A stretch of DNA of 64,000 bases from Nakamurella deserti (GTDB lineage: Bacteria; Actinomycetota; Actinomycetes; Mycobacteriales; Nakamurellaceae), in assembly GCF_003260015.1 (NCBI RefSeq), contig NZ_QCXS01000002.1, positions 1,612,001 through 1,676,000 of the forward strand, written 5' to 3'. The stretch's first letter is position 1. The number at the start of each line of letters is the position of its first letter. The position numbers were made by a program, and so were the translations under genes. Positions 17,165 through 26,097 of the stretch are shown here, one piece after another. Under the pieces are notes generated by a model. It was not told the DNA's origin and did no database searches. It worked only from the letters and a program-made list of their open reading frames with translations.

Positions 17165-17334
17165 ACCTGCATCGTAGCCGCTCTCATACACGTGTTCGAA
17201 GACGAGGCGGGCACTGGTCGGCACTGGTCGGCAATCGGTCGGCAGCGGTTGTCAAGGGACTGGTCCCCCTTGATGCGACTCCCGTCGCCCACCTACCGTG
17301 CACTCCAACTCCGACTGCGACGAAACGGCCTCGA

Positions 17335-18987
17335 ATGACGACGACTGGTGCGCTGGACACGTCCGTGCTGATCGCGGGCGCCGGACCGGTGGGTCTGATG
17401 ACCGCCGTGGAACTCCGCCGCCGCGGGATCGACGTCATCGTCCTCGAGCCGCGCCTGACCGTGGCCCCGTGGGCCAAGGCCGTCGGGGTGCAACCGCGGA
17501 CCCTGGAACTGTGGGACGGGGTCGGCGTGGCCCGTGACGCGCTGGACGCCGGGATGACCATGCACGGCCAGCTGGCTTTCCAGGACGGCGAACCGTCGGG
17601 CCGCATCGACCTGACGTTGCCCGACGACGTGCCCTACCGGTTCATCGCGCTGCCCCAGTACGAGACCGAACGGATCCTCGGCGCCCGGCTCCGCGAGTCG
17701 GGCACCGACGTCCGCCGGGGCTGGGAACTCGTCGACGTCGCCCAGGACGACTCCGGGGTCACGGCCACCGTCCGCAGTCCGGCCGGCGAGACCTCCCTGC
17801 GGGCGGCGTATCTCGTCGGGTGCGACGGTGCCCACAGCCGGGTGCGCAAGAGCCTGGGACTGTCGTTCGACGGAGCGGCGTTCGCCGAGGAGTACATGCT
17901 CGCCGACGTCGAGGTGGACTGGGACCTGCCCACCGGGTACGGCGTCCGGTCCTTGCGCCGGACGGACGGATCGGTGGACGACATCCTCGTGGGCATCCCG
18001 CTCCCGGGACACAAGCGGTACCGGATGTCGATGCTGGTGCCCGACGAACTGCGGACGGCGCCGGCCGACGGCGGGCTCGCCCACGGTCTCGAGGGCGGCC
18101 GGGCGCCGGAGCTGCACCACATCCAGGCGGTGCTGGACCGGCTGTCGCCCCGCCCCACCACCGCGTCGGCGATGCGCTGGTCGTCGGTGTTCCGCATCAG
18201 TCACCGCATCGTCGACCGGTACTCCGTCGGCCGGGTCTTCGTCGCCGGCGATGCCGCCCACATCCACCCGCCGACCGGCGCGCAGGGGATGAACACCGGC
18301 ATCCAGGACGCCTGCAACCTCGGGTGGAAGCTGGCGGCGGCGGTCCGGGGCCGGGCGGCCGCGGGTCTGCTGGACAGCTACCACGACGAGCGGCACCCCA
18401 TCGGCGAGGAGGTCGTCGGGCGGACGGTGCGGGCCGCGCGGACCGGCATCGGGACCGGCGAGACGCTGTCGTTCGAGCAGATCGTGATGCGCGAGGCGCA
18501 GTTGCTGCTGGGTTACCCCGAGAGTGCCCTGTCCGCCGCGGATGTCGACGCCGGATGGTTCACCGGTGGTCCGGCACCCGGGCTCCGCGCGCCGGATGCG
18601 GGCGGACTGCGGCAGGACCCGGTGGGCGCGGCTTTCCGGTGGCACGAACTGATGCGCCATCCCGGGCACACGCTCCTGCTGTGGGTCCCCGACGCCGACG
18701 GTCACCGTGCCGCGCTCGACGCCGCGACGGAGATCGCGAGGGCCACCGCCGGCGACGTCCGGTCCCGGGTGGTCGTGGCACGAGGCGTCGAGATCGACGA
18801 CGTCTCCGGGATCACCTTCCGGGACGCGAGCGGAACCCTCGCCGCCGCCTACGGTTTCGCGCAGCCGGGCCGACTCGGCGCCTACCTCGTCAGACCGGAC
18901 GGTTACGTCGGTTACCGCACGGCGTCGCTGGACGTCGGGCATTTGCTGACCCATCTGCAGCACACCTTCGTCGTGGCACAGCGATGA
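17335..18987 (+). CDS. FAD-dependent aromatic monooxygenase-type protein (PheA/TfdB group)
   Basis: A 550-residue flavoprotein hydroxylase. The dinucleotide-binding site is VLIAGAGPVGLMTAVELRRR (residues 11-30). The second FAD/NADPH motif is GCDGAHSRVRKSLGL. The third FAD motif is VFVAGDAAHIHPPTGAQGMN with GIQDACNLGWKLA. The thioredoxin-like C-terminal domain of the family is present (HTLLLWVPDADGH to GYVGYRTASLDV). Substrates in the family are phenols and polyketide aromatics. No catabolic or biosynthetic cluster is adjacent, so the true substrate is open. Confidence 0.88.
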   Translation: MTTTGALDTSVLIAGAGPVGLMTAVELRRRGIDVIVLEPRLTVAPWAKAVGVQPRTLELWDGVGVARDALDAGMTMHGQLAFQDGEPSGRIDLTLPDDVPYRFIALPQYETERILGARLRESGTDVRRGWELVDVAQDDSGVTATVRSPAGETSLRAAYLVGCDGAHSRVRKSLGLSFDGAAFAEEYMLADVEVDWDLPTGYGVRSLRRTDGSVDDILVGIPLPGHKRYRMSMLVPDELRTAPADGGLAHGLEGGRAPELHHIQAVLDRLSPRPTTASAMRWSSVFRISHRIVDRYSVGRVFVAGDAAHIHPPTGAQGMNTGIQDACNLGWKLAAAVRGRAAAGLLDSYHDERHPIGEEVVGRTVRAARTGIGTGETLSFEQIVMREAQLLLGYPESALSAADVDAGWFTGGPAPGLRAPDAGGLRQDPVGAAFRWHELMRHPGHTLLLWVPDADGHRAALDAATEIARATAGDVRSRVVVARGVEIDDVSGITFRDASGTLAAAYGFAQPGRLGAYLVRPDGYVGYRTASLDVGHLLTHLQHTFVVAQR

Positions 18988-19754
18988 CGGCGGGGCGACG
19001 AGGCACCGGCACGCGGTGGCGGCGACTCCGGGCCGCGGTCACCCTCGGCACGATCACCCTCGGCACGGTCGCGGCCGTCCAGGGGTGCGCCGGGCCGGCC
19101 CCAGCCCACGTTGCGGGACCCGTTGCCGCCTCGTCGGTCTCGAGTGACCGAGCGGCGGAAGCGGACTCCGTGGTACCCGTCACGGCCACGGGCCCGGGCC
19201 CGGCAGCCACGGCGGGGCCCCTCACCCCGGGGACACCGGCCATGGGGCCGGACGGTCCGGAGTGGCCGAACGACGTCGCCCGGGTCGCCGACGCCCTGCG
19301 GGCGGCCTTCCCGGACGAGTTCGGCACGGCGCGCGTGGATGTGGACGCCGGCACGGGCACCGTGAGGTTCAAGGGCGAGATCCCGGCCGGCGCCGCCGCG
19401 ATCGCCGCCGGCGTCCCCCAGGTGCGACTGGCCGGCGGCGCGGGGTTCAGCGAGGGCGACCTGGCGGGGGCGACGACCACCTATCTCGCGGCGGTGCACG
19501 CCGCTTTCGACCCGGCCAGGGTCGTCGTCGCCGAAGCGGACCAGGAGACCGGCCGGATCCTCGTCCGCGTCGGCTCCGCGCTCGACCCGGGGGTGGTGTC
19601 GGCGCCGCTGACCGCCGGGGAGGTGGCGGCGGTGCGAGCCGCCGCGCTGGCGGTCGACCCGCTGCCGCCGGGGCTGAGTCTGGAGTTGGAGTTCGCCGCG
19701 GACGCGGAGCTCGACTTGGTGCCGCCGTGGGGGCCCGAGCCGTCGGGCCGGTAG
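18984..19754 (+). CDS. Secreted, possibly lipid-anchored hypothetical protein
   Basis: A 256-residue protein whose ATG overlaps the monooxygenase stop (ATGA), so the two are translationally coupled. The signal region RRLRAAVTLGTITLGTVAAV ends in VQGC, a lipobox-like site with an unusual Gln at -2. An Ala/Pro/Thr-rich linker follows to about residue 85, then a folded domain with DVARVADALRAAFPDEFGTA and repeated VDVDAGTGTVRFKGEIPAGA-like strands. I do not recognise the domain. Coupling to a cytosolic hydroxylase is unexplained. Confidence 0.6.
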   Translation: MTAGRRGTGTRWRRLRAAVTLGTITLGTVAAVQGCAGPAPAHVAGPVAASSVSSDRAAEADSVVPVTATGPGPAATAGPLTPGTPAMGPDGPEWPNDVARVADALRAAFPDEFGTARVDVDAGTGTVRFKGEIPAGAAAIAAGVPQVRLAGGAGFSEGDLAGATTTYLAAVHAAFDPARVVVAEADQETGRILVRVGSALDPGVVSAPLTAGEVAAVRAAALAVDPLPPGLSLELEFAADAELDLVPPWGPEPSGR

Positions 19755-19971
19755 GGAGTCCACCTGATCCGTGCCGTGCGCCACCGACCGTCACCGCCAC
19801 CGCACGGACGGCGGCGGGTGCCGGTCGGCCGCGTCACCCGGACCGGCGGCACCGGTGGCCGGAGGTTGACGGGCGCGCCGCGGCACCGGCGATCGGTCGG
19901 CCCCGGCGGCGTCGCGTCGTGACGTGGCGCTGATCACCACCGGTTCTGCCGGCGAGGACACCGGCCCGGCA

Positions 19972-20016
19972 ACGACGAAGGCCGTGGATCCCGATGGGAT
20001 CCACGGCCTTCGTCGT
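19972..20016 (-). terminator. 21-bp perfect hairpin terminator after tRNA-Ala
   Basis: Inverted repeat of 21 bp (19972-19992 with 19996-20016) around a 3-base loop, 32 bases beyond the tRNA 3' end on the complement. The stretch 19755-19971 between the upstream gene and this hairpin contains nothing else that I can support. Confidence 0.85.
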
Positions 20017-20048
20017 ACTGTTCCCGGTGCTCCGGAGAGCCGCCCGAG

Positions 20049-20121
20049 TGGAGCTGAGGGGACTCGAACCCCTGACCCCCACACTGCCAGTGTGGTGCGC
20101 TACCAGCTGCGCCACAGCCCC
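20049..20121 (-). tRNA. tRNA-Ala (anticodon GGC)
   Basis: A 73-nt cloverleaf on the complement. The acceptor stem is GGGGCTG paired with CAGCTCC, including the G3:U70 pair that identifies alanine tRNAs. The D-arm is GCGCAGCTGGTAGCGC. The anticodon stem-loop is CCACA-CTGGCAG-TGTGG with GGC at 20086-20088. The T-arm is GGGGTTCGAGTCCCC with the standard TTCGA loop. The CCA end is not encoded. A long hairpin terminator follows. Confidence 0.97.
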
Positions 20122-20250
20122 ATGCTGCCTGACAACTTTATCAAGACCCCGCCCGCGAAACCTAATCGGCGGCCGGCGGGCCGCCCGGGGGTCGTCGGCA
20201 GACACCGCCGGCGCCCGGGGTGCCCGATGACCACCCCGGCGCCGCGGGTG

Positions 20251-21168
20251 TCAGCCGGTGATGGTCGACAGCCAGTTGGTGTCGTCGACGTTCACCACGG
20301 CCCCGTCGTGGGCGATGACCGGCGACCGGACCCCACCGACGAGCTGGGTCAGGGTGGCACTGCTGGCGTTGAAGGCGGACGTGACGGTCGGCAGCATCTG
20401 ACCGCTGTCGATGCAGGAGGTGGCGGCGGTGATCGGCGCCGCGTCGGCGGCCAGACCCGCGCCGGTCCCGGCGTCGGTGACGTGCTGCGCGAGCTGCGCG
20501 TCGGTCATGTCCTCGACGGAGTTCTCCTCGGGCTGCACGTCCTCCTCGTACAGCGTGGTGTGCAGCGAGGCCCAGGCGCCAGGGGTGGAACCCAGGTTGG
20601 TCGCGGCGCACATCAGTGCCGCGGTGGCCCGCGTCGAGTAGTTCCCGGACCCGGACGCCCGGTCCAGGAAGTTGAGCAGGTGGTAGTTGACCGCGACCTT
20701 GCCCTCGTCCACGGCCTGGGCGATCTGCTGGCCGTACTGGCGCTCGAACTGCGCGCAGTAGGGGCAGAGCGGGTCCTCGTAGACGTCGAAGGAGGCGGCG
20801 GGGTTGCCCGCGCTGACGGTGATGGTGCCGGCGGCGTCCATGGTGACGGTGCTCTTCGCGGCGGTGCCGTAACCGTCGTTCTCGGTCTTGTTGCTGTTCA
20901 TGTTGATCACGATGCCGACCACGATCACCACCGCCATCACGGCGATGGCCGCTCCCCAGATGATGAGCTGGCTGCGGTTGGTGCCCGAGGTGCGGCCCGC
21001 GGCGGCCTGACGGCTGCGGGTGCTGCCCTGGGGACCGTTGCCGACCGGTGTCCGCTGGGCGGCCGACGGCACCCGGTTCGCTGAGGCACCGGAGGCACCG
21101 CCGGGTCGCGCCGCCTTACCGGTCGGGCCCGATCCGGACGGTCGCTTCTTCTTGCCCTGCTGCGCCAC
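20251..21168 (-). CDS. DsbA-like thioredoxin-fold membrane-anchored protein
   Basis: A 305-residue protein with a basic, disordered N-terminus (1-65), one transmembrane helix (about 68-90) and an extracytoplasmic thioredoxin-fold domain carrying the redox motif CPYC (135-138) in VYEDPLCPYCAQFERQYGQQ. Homologues are the actinobacterial thiol:disulfide oxidoreductases that act on exported proteins. A second cysteine pair (Cys in LMCAAT and TSCID) could form a structural disulfide. GTG at 21168 follows GGAGA. The downstream-to-upstream neighbour is a MauE/DoxX-like gene, a common redox pairing. Confidence 0.9.
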   Translation of the reverse strand: MAQQGKKKRPSGSGPTGKAARPGGASGASANRVPSAAQRTPVGNGPQGSTRSRQAAAGRTSGTNRSQLIIWGAAIAVMAVVIVVGIVINMNSNKTENDGYGTAAKSTVTMDAAGTITVSAGNPAASFDVYEDPLCPYCAQFERQYGQQIAQAVDEGKVAVNYHLLNFLDRASGSGNYSTRATAALMCAATNLGSTPGAWASLHTTLYEEDVQPEENSVEDMTDAQLAQHVTDAGTGAGLAADAAPITAATSCIDSGQMLPTVTSAFNASSATLTQLVGGVRSPVIAHDGAVVNVDDTNWLSTITG

Positions 21169-21226
21169 TACCGATCTCCGCTCTCGTCCCGTGTCCGTGC
21201 GTGCGGGGCCTGATCCCCTGGGTCCA

Positions 21227-21820
21227 CTATGCCTGCCGGACCTGCGCGTTCCCGATCGCGGCGTCGACCGACAGGGGTGACGACGGACGCCACGCGAGGT
21301 AGCCGGCCATCACCAGGAAGACGGCGTCACGGACGATCTCCTCGGTGTAGCGGGTCTCCCCGGGCGCGACCGCACCACCGCCTCCGAAGCATCCGCAGTC
21401 GATGGCCAGCCCCCGCGCCGCCGCCGAGGCGACCCCGGCGATGAACGCAGCCATCAGCACCGCCGAGACCACCGCGGTCACCCGGGTGGCGAGCCCCACG
21501 ACCAGCAGCAATGCCAGCCCGATCTCGAACCAGGGCAGCACCGCGGCGACCGGCCCGACGAGCGCTCCGGGCAGCAGCGAGTAGGCGCGGACGGCGACCT
21601 CGGTGCCGAGGGGGTCACCGGCCTTGGCGATCCCGGACCAGCCGAACACGACGGCCAGACCGAGCCGGACGGCGAGTGACACCCAGCGCCACCACGGGCG
21701 AGGGTGGCCGCCGGCGCCGTCCTCGGCCCCGGCACCGCCGTCGTGAACATCACGTCCCGGCCCGCTCTCCGGCCGGGTCGGGGGGTTCGGCGCCGGTCGC
21801 TGCGTCGGTGATGGTTCCAC
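21227..21820 (-). CDS. MauE/DoxX-like membrane protein
   Basis: A protein of about 197 residues with a proline-rich cytosolic start and four hydrophobic helices. The first helix carries LAVRLGLAVVFGWSGIAKAG, the typical MauE/DoxX opening. The second helix region PWFEIGLALLLVVGL and the pair of cysteines in LAIDCGCFGGGG are also family features, and such CxC sites are thought to relay electrons to DsbA-like partners. The DsbA-like gene lies 58 bases downstream in the same direction. The GTG start at 21820 is a best guess. The frame extends further without a clear ribosome site. Confidence 0.8.
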   Translation of the reverse strand: MEPSPTQRPAPNPPTRPESGPGRDVHDGGAGAEDGAGGHPRPWWRWVSLAVRLGLAVVFGWSGIAKAGDPLGTEVAVRAYSLLPGALVGPVAAVLPWFEIGLALLLVVGLATRVTAVVSAVLMAAFIAGVASAAARGLAIDCGCFGGGGAVAPGETRYTEEIVRDAVFLVMAGYLAWRPSSPLSVDAAIGNAQVRQA

Positions 21821-22055
21821 CTGGTCACGGTAGCCCGGCGAAGCTCCACGGGCCGGTCGGTGCGGCGGTTCCCCGGTCGCGTTCCCGCTCGCGGGTCGGA
21901 ATCGACCGTGTACACGACTGCCGCACGGATGCCGTTCGTGCGCACGGGGATTCGATCCGACCGGATGTCGTCGCGTTCTCCACTTGGACACGGGCCGCGC
22001 GCCCGGCATAGTGACCGCCATGGTCAACGGTCAGCCGAAATCCCGGCGACATTTC

Positions 22056-22073
22056 GGTGAACCCGCGATGAAC
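22056..22073 (-). promoter_or_regulatory. Candidate PHO-box (PhoP-type direct repeat)
   Basis: On the complement, GTTCATC-N4-GTTCACC: two 7-base repeats at 11-base spacing, the form of actinobacterial PHO boxes. It lies 26 bases before the start of a phosphate transporter gene. Only two units are convincing and the orientation is reversed relative to that gene. Confidence 0.28.
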
Positions 22074-22099
22074 GGTTCGTCCGGGACGCCGGTGCCCGG

Positions 22100-23308
22100 G
22101 TGAGCACCACGCTCTTCGTCGTGATCGTCGTGGTCGTGACGGCGTTGATGTTCGATTTCACCAACGGCTTCCACGACAGCGCGAACGCGATGGCCACGTC
22201 GGTGGCGACCGGCGCGCTGAAGCCCAGGACGGCGGTCCTGCTCGCGGCGGTGCTCAACGTCGTCGGGGCGTTCCTGTCCACCGAGGTCGCCAAGACGATC
22301 TCGGGCGGACTGGTCAACGAGTCGTTCGTGACCCCGGCGATGGTGTTCGGGGGACTCGTCGGCGCCATCCTGTGGAATCTGCTCACGTGGTTGTACGGCC
22401 TGCCGTCCAGTTCCTCACATGCCCTGTTCGGTGGCCTGATCGGCGCCGTGCTGGTGGGAGCGGGCACCGCCGGCGTGAACTTCTCCGTGGTGATCTCCAA
22501 GATCCTGCTGCCGGCGATCGTGGCGCCGCTCGTCGCCGGCGTCGCCGCGGGCCTGGCCACCGCACTCGCGTACCGGATCACCGGCAACCAGAACAAGCGC
22601 ACCCGACGCGGCTTCAAGAGCGGCCAGGCCGTCACCGGCTCCCTCGTCGCGTTGGCCCACGGCACCTCCGACGGTCAGAAGACGATGGGCGTCATCACGC
22701 TCGTGCTCATCACCGCCAACTACCAGGACGCGGGCACCGACCCCCAGTGGTGGGTCATCCTGACCGCCGGCCTGGCCATCGGCCTGGGCACCTACTCGGG
22801 CGGCTGGCGCATCATGCGGACCCTGGGCAAGGGTCTCGCCGACATCGAGCCCGCCCAGGGCTTCGCGGCCAACGCCTCGTCCACCGCCACCATCCTCGCC
22901 TCCTCGCACCTGGGCTTCGGGCTCTCCACCACCCACGTCTGCTCCGGGTCCGTGTTGGGCTCGGGCGTGGGCCGCGCGGGCGGCACCGTCCGTTGGGGCA
23001 CCGCGGGCCGGATGGGCCTGGCCTGGCTGCTCACGCTGCCGGCCGCCGCGGTGGTCGGCGGCCTCGCCGCCTGGATCGCCATCACCGGGCCGGTGGGGGT
23101 GGCGATCGTCCTCACCCTGCTCGTCGCCGGATCGGCCGTCATCTGGGTCATCTCCCGCAAGACCGCGGTCGACCGGCACAACGTCAACGAGATGCCCGAG
23201 GTCGAGGTGCTCGGCGAGTACCGGACGAAGAAGGAGCGCAAGCGGGCGCTCAAGGAGCGGCAACGCCAGCGCCAGCCCTCCCTCACCGAGCACGGGGGTC
23301 CGTCGTGA
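22100..23308 (+). CDS. pit: Inorganic phosphate transporter, Pit family
   Basis: A 402-residue low-affinity phosphate (metal-phosphate)/H+ symporter with about 10 membrane helices. Both copies of the Pit signature are present: FDFTNGFHDSANAMATSVAT near the N-terminus and the second-half repeat VALAHGTSDGQKTMGVI. Also seen are GLPSSSSHALFGGLIGA and STTHVCSGSVLGSGVG, the paired S-T-T-H/S-S-S-H loops. The C-terminal tail is charged and cytosolic. It starts at GTG 22100. The next gene overlaps its stop. Confidence 0.93.
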   Translation: MSTTLFVVIVVVVTALMFDFTNGFHDSANAMATSVATGALKPRTAVLLAAVLNVVGAFLSTEVAKTISGGLVNESFVTPAMVFGGLVGAILWNLLTWLYGLPSSSSHALFGGLIGAVLVGAGTAGVNFSVVISKILLPAIVAPLVAGVAAGLATALAYRITGNQNKRTRRGFKSGQAVTGSLVALAHGTSDGQKTMGVITLVLITANYQDAGTDPQWWVILTAGLAIGLGTYSGGWRIMRTLGKGLADIEPAQGFAANASSTATILASSHLGFGLSTTHVCSGSVLGSGVGRAGGTVRWGTAGRMGLAWLLTLPAAAVVGGLAAWIAITGPVGVAIVLTLLVAGSAVIWVISRKTAVDRHNVNEMPEVEVLGEYRTKKERKRALKERQRQRQPSLTEHGGPS

Positions 23309-23535
23309 AGATCGACTGGTCGGCCCTGGGTCTGGTCAGCGTCGTGTCGCTGGTGGCCACCGTGCTCGTGGTCGGGGTCGCCGCCTGCGGCATCCGCGCG
23401 CTGGACGTCGCCGTCGAGCACGAGAAGCTCGGACGACCCGCGGCCGGGCTCCGCGCCGCCGGCCGGCTCTGCATCGGCGTCGCCGGCCTGGCGGTGCTGT
23501 TCGGCATCTACCTGATCGTGCCCGCACTGCACTGA
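23305..23535 (+). CDS. Small two-helix membrane protein coupled to pit
   Basis: A 76-residue hypothetical protein whose GTG overlaps the pit stop (GTGA), implying translational coupling. Two membrane helices are visible, about residues 7-31 (LGLVSVVSLVATVLVVGVAA) and 53-74 (GRLCIGVAGLAVLFGIYLIV), with a charged loop DVAVEHEKLGRPAAG between them. Similar small genes follow pit in other actinobacteria, so it may be an accessory subunit. That role is inferred from position alone. Confidence 0.75.
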   Translation: MKIDWSALGLVSVVSLVATVLVVGVAACGIRALDVAVEHEKLGRPAAGLRAAGRLCIGVAGLAVLFGIYLIVPALH

Positions 23536-23554
23536 GCCGTCCGGGTCCGGGGGC

Positions 23555-25732
23555 TCAGTCCCGCGGCCGCAGCGACAGCCGCCGCAACAGCTGGGCGTTG
23601 GCCGCCACCACGACCGTCGAGACGCTCATCAGGACGGCGCCGACCGCGGGTGGCAGCACCACTCCCGCGGGTGCGAGGACGCCCGCGGCCAGCGGCACCA
23701 TGACCACGTTGTAGCCGGTCGCCCAGGCCAGGTTCTGTCGCATGGTGCGGTAGCTCGCGCGGGACAGCGCGATCACCCCGAGCACCGACCGCGGATCGTC
23801 GGACGCCAGCACCACCCCGGCCGACTCGACGGCGACGTCCGTCCCGGCGCCGATCGCGATACCGACGTCGGCGCGGGCGAGCGCCGGCGCGTCGTTCACC
23901 CCGTCACCGACCATCGCCACCCGACGCCCCCGGGCCTGCAGCGCCGCCACCGCCCCGTCCTTGTCGGCCGGCAGCACCTCGGCGACGACCTCGTCCACGC
24001 CGACGGACCGGCCCACCGCGTCGGCCACCGGCTGGGCGTCCCCGCTGATCAGCACCGTGCGGACCCCCCGCGCGCGCAGTTCACGGACCGCCGCCACCGA
24101 CTCGGGACGCACCTCGTCGGCCAGGGCCAGCACCCCGGCGGGAACACCGTCGCGCAGCACCGTCAGGACGGTGCTGCCGTCGGCCGCCCACCGGTTCGCC
24201 GCGGTGGCGAGGGTGTCCGGCAGCGTCACGCCCAGGTCGCGCAGCATGCCCGGTCCTCCCACGGAGATCCGGCGGCCGCCGACGTCGGCCGACACCCCCC
24301 GGGCGGTCGTCGCCCGGAAGTCCGACGCCGCCGGGAGCGGCGCCGGGGCCGCGGCGACCACCGCCCGGGCCAGCGGGTGTTCGCTGTCGGCCTCCGCCGC
24401 GGCGGCCTCCCGCAGCAGCGCGTCGGTGTCGCCGTCGGTCGCGACGGCGCCGGTGACGGCCGGTGTCCCGCGGGTGAGCGTGCCGGTCTTGTCGAACAGG
24501 ACCGTGTCCACAGTCCGCATCCGTTCCAGTGCCAGCCGGTCCTTGACCAGGATGCCGGCGCGGGCCGACACCGTGGTCGAGATCGCCACCACCAGCGGGA
24601 TCGCCAGCCCCAGCGCGTGTGGGCAGGCGATGACGAGCACGGTGACCGTCCGCTCCACCGCCTCCTGCGGATCTCCCAGCATCAGCCACACGACGAAGGT
24701 CAGCAGGCCGGCCACCGCCGCGAACCAGAACAGGGCACCCGCGGCCCGGTCGGCCAGGGCCTGCGCCCGCGACCGCGACGACTGCGCCTGCTCGACGAGG
24801 CGGCGGATGCCGGCCAGCGCGGTCCGCTCACCCACCGCGTCGACGACGAGGCGTAACGACGCGTCGGTGGCGACCGTGCCGGCCACCACACGCCCGCCGA
24901 CGGCTCGGTGCACGGGCCGGGACTCCCCGGTGATCATCGACTCGTCGACGTCCGCGGCACCGTCGACGACGACGCCGTCCGCGGGCACCCGACCGCCGGG
25001 GCGCACCAGCACCAGGTCGCCGGGAGCCAGCGCCGCCAGCCCGACCACCTCGACCGTCCCGTCCGGGCGGAGGCGTTCCGCCTGGTCCGGGAGCAGCGCG
25101 GCGAGGGCGTCCAGCGCCCCCGAGGCCTGCCCCAGCGCGCGCATCTCCAGCCAGTGGCCCAACAGCATGATCACCACGAGAAGGGCGAGCTCCCACCAGA
25201 AGTCGAGCTCCACGCCCCCCACACCCAGGGTGGTGGCCAGGCTCGCACCGAAGGCCACGGTGAGGGCCGTCGCGACCAGCAGCATCATGCCGGGCCTGCG
25301 TACCCGGATCTCGTCCACCGCTCCGGCGAGGAACGGCCGCCCCCCGTACAGGTACACCGCGGTACCCAGGACCGGCGCGACCCATCCGGTGCCGGGCGGG
25401 AGGTGGTACCCGAGCAGGTCGGCCACCATGTGGCTGAACCCCACCACCGGCACCGCGAGCGCCAGGCTCCACCAGAAGCGGTCCCGGAACTGCGCCGCGT
25501 GGTCGGTGTGGTTCCCGTGGCCGGCGTGGTGCCCGCGGTCTCCGCGGCCGGCACGGTCTGCGTGCGCTCGGTGGCCGACGCCGTCGGTGAGGTTCCCGTG
25601 GCCGGCGTGATCGGTGTGACCGGCGGACTCCTGCCCGGCGATCCCGGCGTACGCCGCCGAATCCCCGTCGAGCCGCGTCCGGGGCGATCCCCCGGCCTGG
25701 TCGGTGTGGTCGGTGTGGGTCTGTGAGTGCAC
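23555..25732 (-). CDS. Heavy-metal translocating P-type ATPase, CopB-like (P1B-3)
   Basis: A 725-residue copper/silver-type export pump. The N-terminus (1-80) is a histidine-rich metal-binding tail of repeated HTDH/GHGNHTDH units and lacks a CXXC domain. The membrane metal site is Cys-Pro-His (370-372, VIACPHALGLAIP), the mark of the CopB/P1B-3 subgroup. TGES is at 268-271, the phosphorylated Asp at 414 in DKTGTLT, and GDGVNDAPAL with the hinge follows. The GTG at 25732 has GGAGGAGGAA directly upstream, better than the ATG 12 codons earlier. A CsoR-like operator sits in its promoter. Confidence 0.92.
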   Translation of the reverse strand: MHSQTHTDHTDQAGGSPRTRLDGDSAAYAGIAGQESAGHTDHAGHGNLTDGVGHRAHADRAGRGDRGHHAGHGNHTDHAAQFRDRFWWSLALAVPVVGFSHMVADLLGYHLPPGTGWVAPVLGTAVYLYGGRPFLAGAVDEIRVRRPGMMLLVATALTVAFGASLATTLGVGGVELDFWWELALLVVIMLLGHWLEMRALGQASGALDALAALLPDQAERLRPDGTVEVVGLAALAPGDLVLVRPGGRVPADGVVVDGAADVDESMITGESRPVHRAVGGRVVAGTVATDASLRLVVDAVGERTALAGIRRLVEQAQSSRSRAQALADRAAGALFWFAAVAGLLTFVVWLMLGDPQEAVERTVTVLVIACPHALGLAIPLVVAISTTVSARAGILVKDRLALERMRTVDTVLFDKTGTLTRGTPAVTGAVATDGDTDALLREAAAAEADSEHPLARAVVAAAPAPLPAASDFRATTARGVSADVGGRRISVGGPGMLRDLGVTLPDTLATAANRWAADGSTVLTVLRDGVPAGVLALADEVRPESVAAVRELRARGVRTVLISGDAQPVADAVGRSVGVDEVVAEVLPADKDGAVAALQARGRRVAMVGDGVNDAPALARADVGIAIGAGTDVAVESAGVVLASDDPRSVLGVIALSRASYRTMRQNLAWATGYNVVMVPLAAGVLAPAGVVLPPAVGAVLMSVSTVVVAANAQLLRRLSLRPRD

Positions 25733-25773
25733 CGTTCCTCCTCCGTCGGGCCGCCCGCCGGCGACCATCCACA

Positions 25774-25801
25774 GATATACCCCCTGGGGGTATCAACGCA
25801 A
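25774..25801 (-). promoter_or_regulatory. Predicted promoter of the CopB-like ATPase gene
   Basis: On the complement, TTGCGT (25796-25801) and TATATC (25774-25779) are separated by 16 bases, a reasonable -35/-10 pair about 40 bases before the GTG. The palindromic operator fills the spacer, which is how MerR- and CsoR-controlled copper promoters are arranged. Confidence 0.5.
25777..25793. promoter_or_regulatory. CsoR-type copper operator
   Basis: Perfect 17-base palindrome ATACCCCCTGGGGGTAT, AT-flanked C-tract/G-tract halves as in known CsoR sites (TACCCC...GGGGTA). It is the most AT-rich spot in this region and lies inside the promoter of a copper-type ATPase. No csoR gene is present in the window, so the repressor would be encoded elsewhere. 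Confidence 0.65.
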
Positions 25802-25838
25802 GGCCGTCGGAGGATGTTCCACCGACCGGTGGACCTGC

Positions 25839-26097
25839 CCCGCACCGACGACCGGAAGCCGCCGGACCCACCGACGACGAAGCGCCCGCCGGGCGGTGCA
25901 CCAGCCCGCACCGCCGACCGGAAGCCGCCGGACCCGCCGACGACGAAGCGCCCGCCGGGCGGTGCACCGACCCGCACCGACGACCGGAAGCCGGCGGACC
26001 CACCGACGACGAAGCGCCCGCCGGGCGGTGCACCAGCCCGCACCGACGACCGGAAGCCGGCGGACCCGCCGACGACGGAGGGCCCGGTCGGGCGGTG
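25839..26097. repeat. 66-bp tandem repeat, about 3.9 copies
   Basis: Units start at 25839, 25905, 25971 and 26037. The first three differ from each other by only a few bases. The fourth decays at its right end into the terminator of the FKBP gene. Because 66 is a multiple of three and the unit has no stop, several frames on both strands stay open and give 22-residue repeats, but none has a convincing start site. The array lies between the promoter of the copper ATPase and the end of the FKBP gene. Confidence 0.9.

Noticed and set aside
25839-26097. CRISPR array
   Set aside because: The units are contiguous 66-bp tandem copies with no unique spacers, and no cas genes are present.
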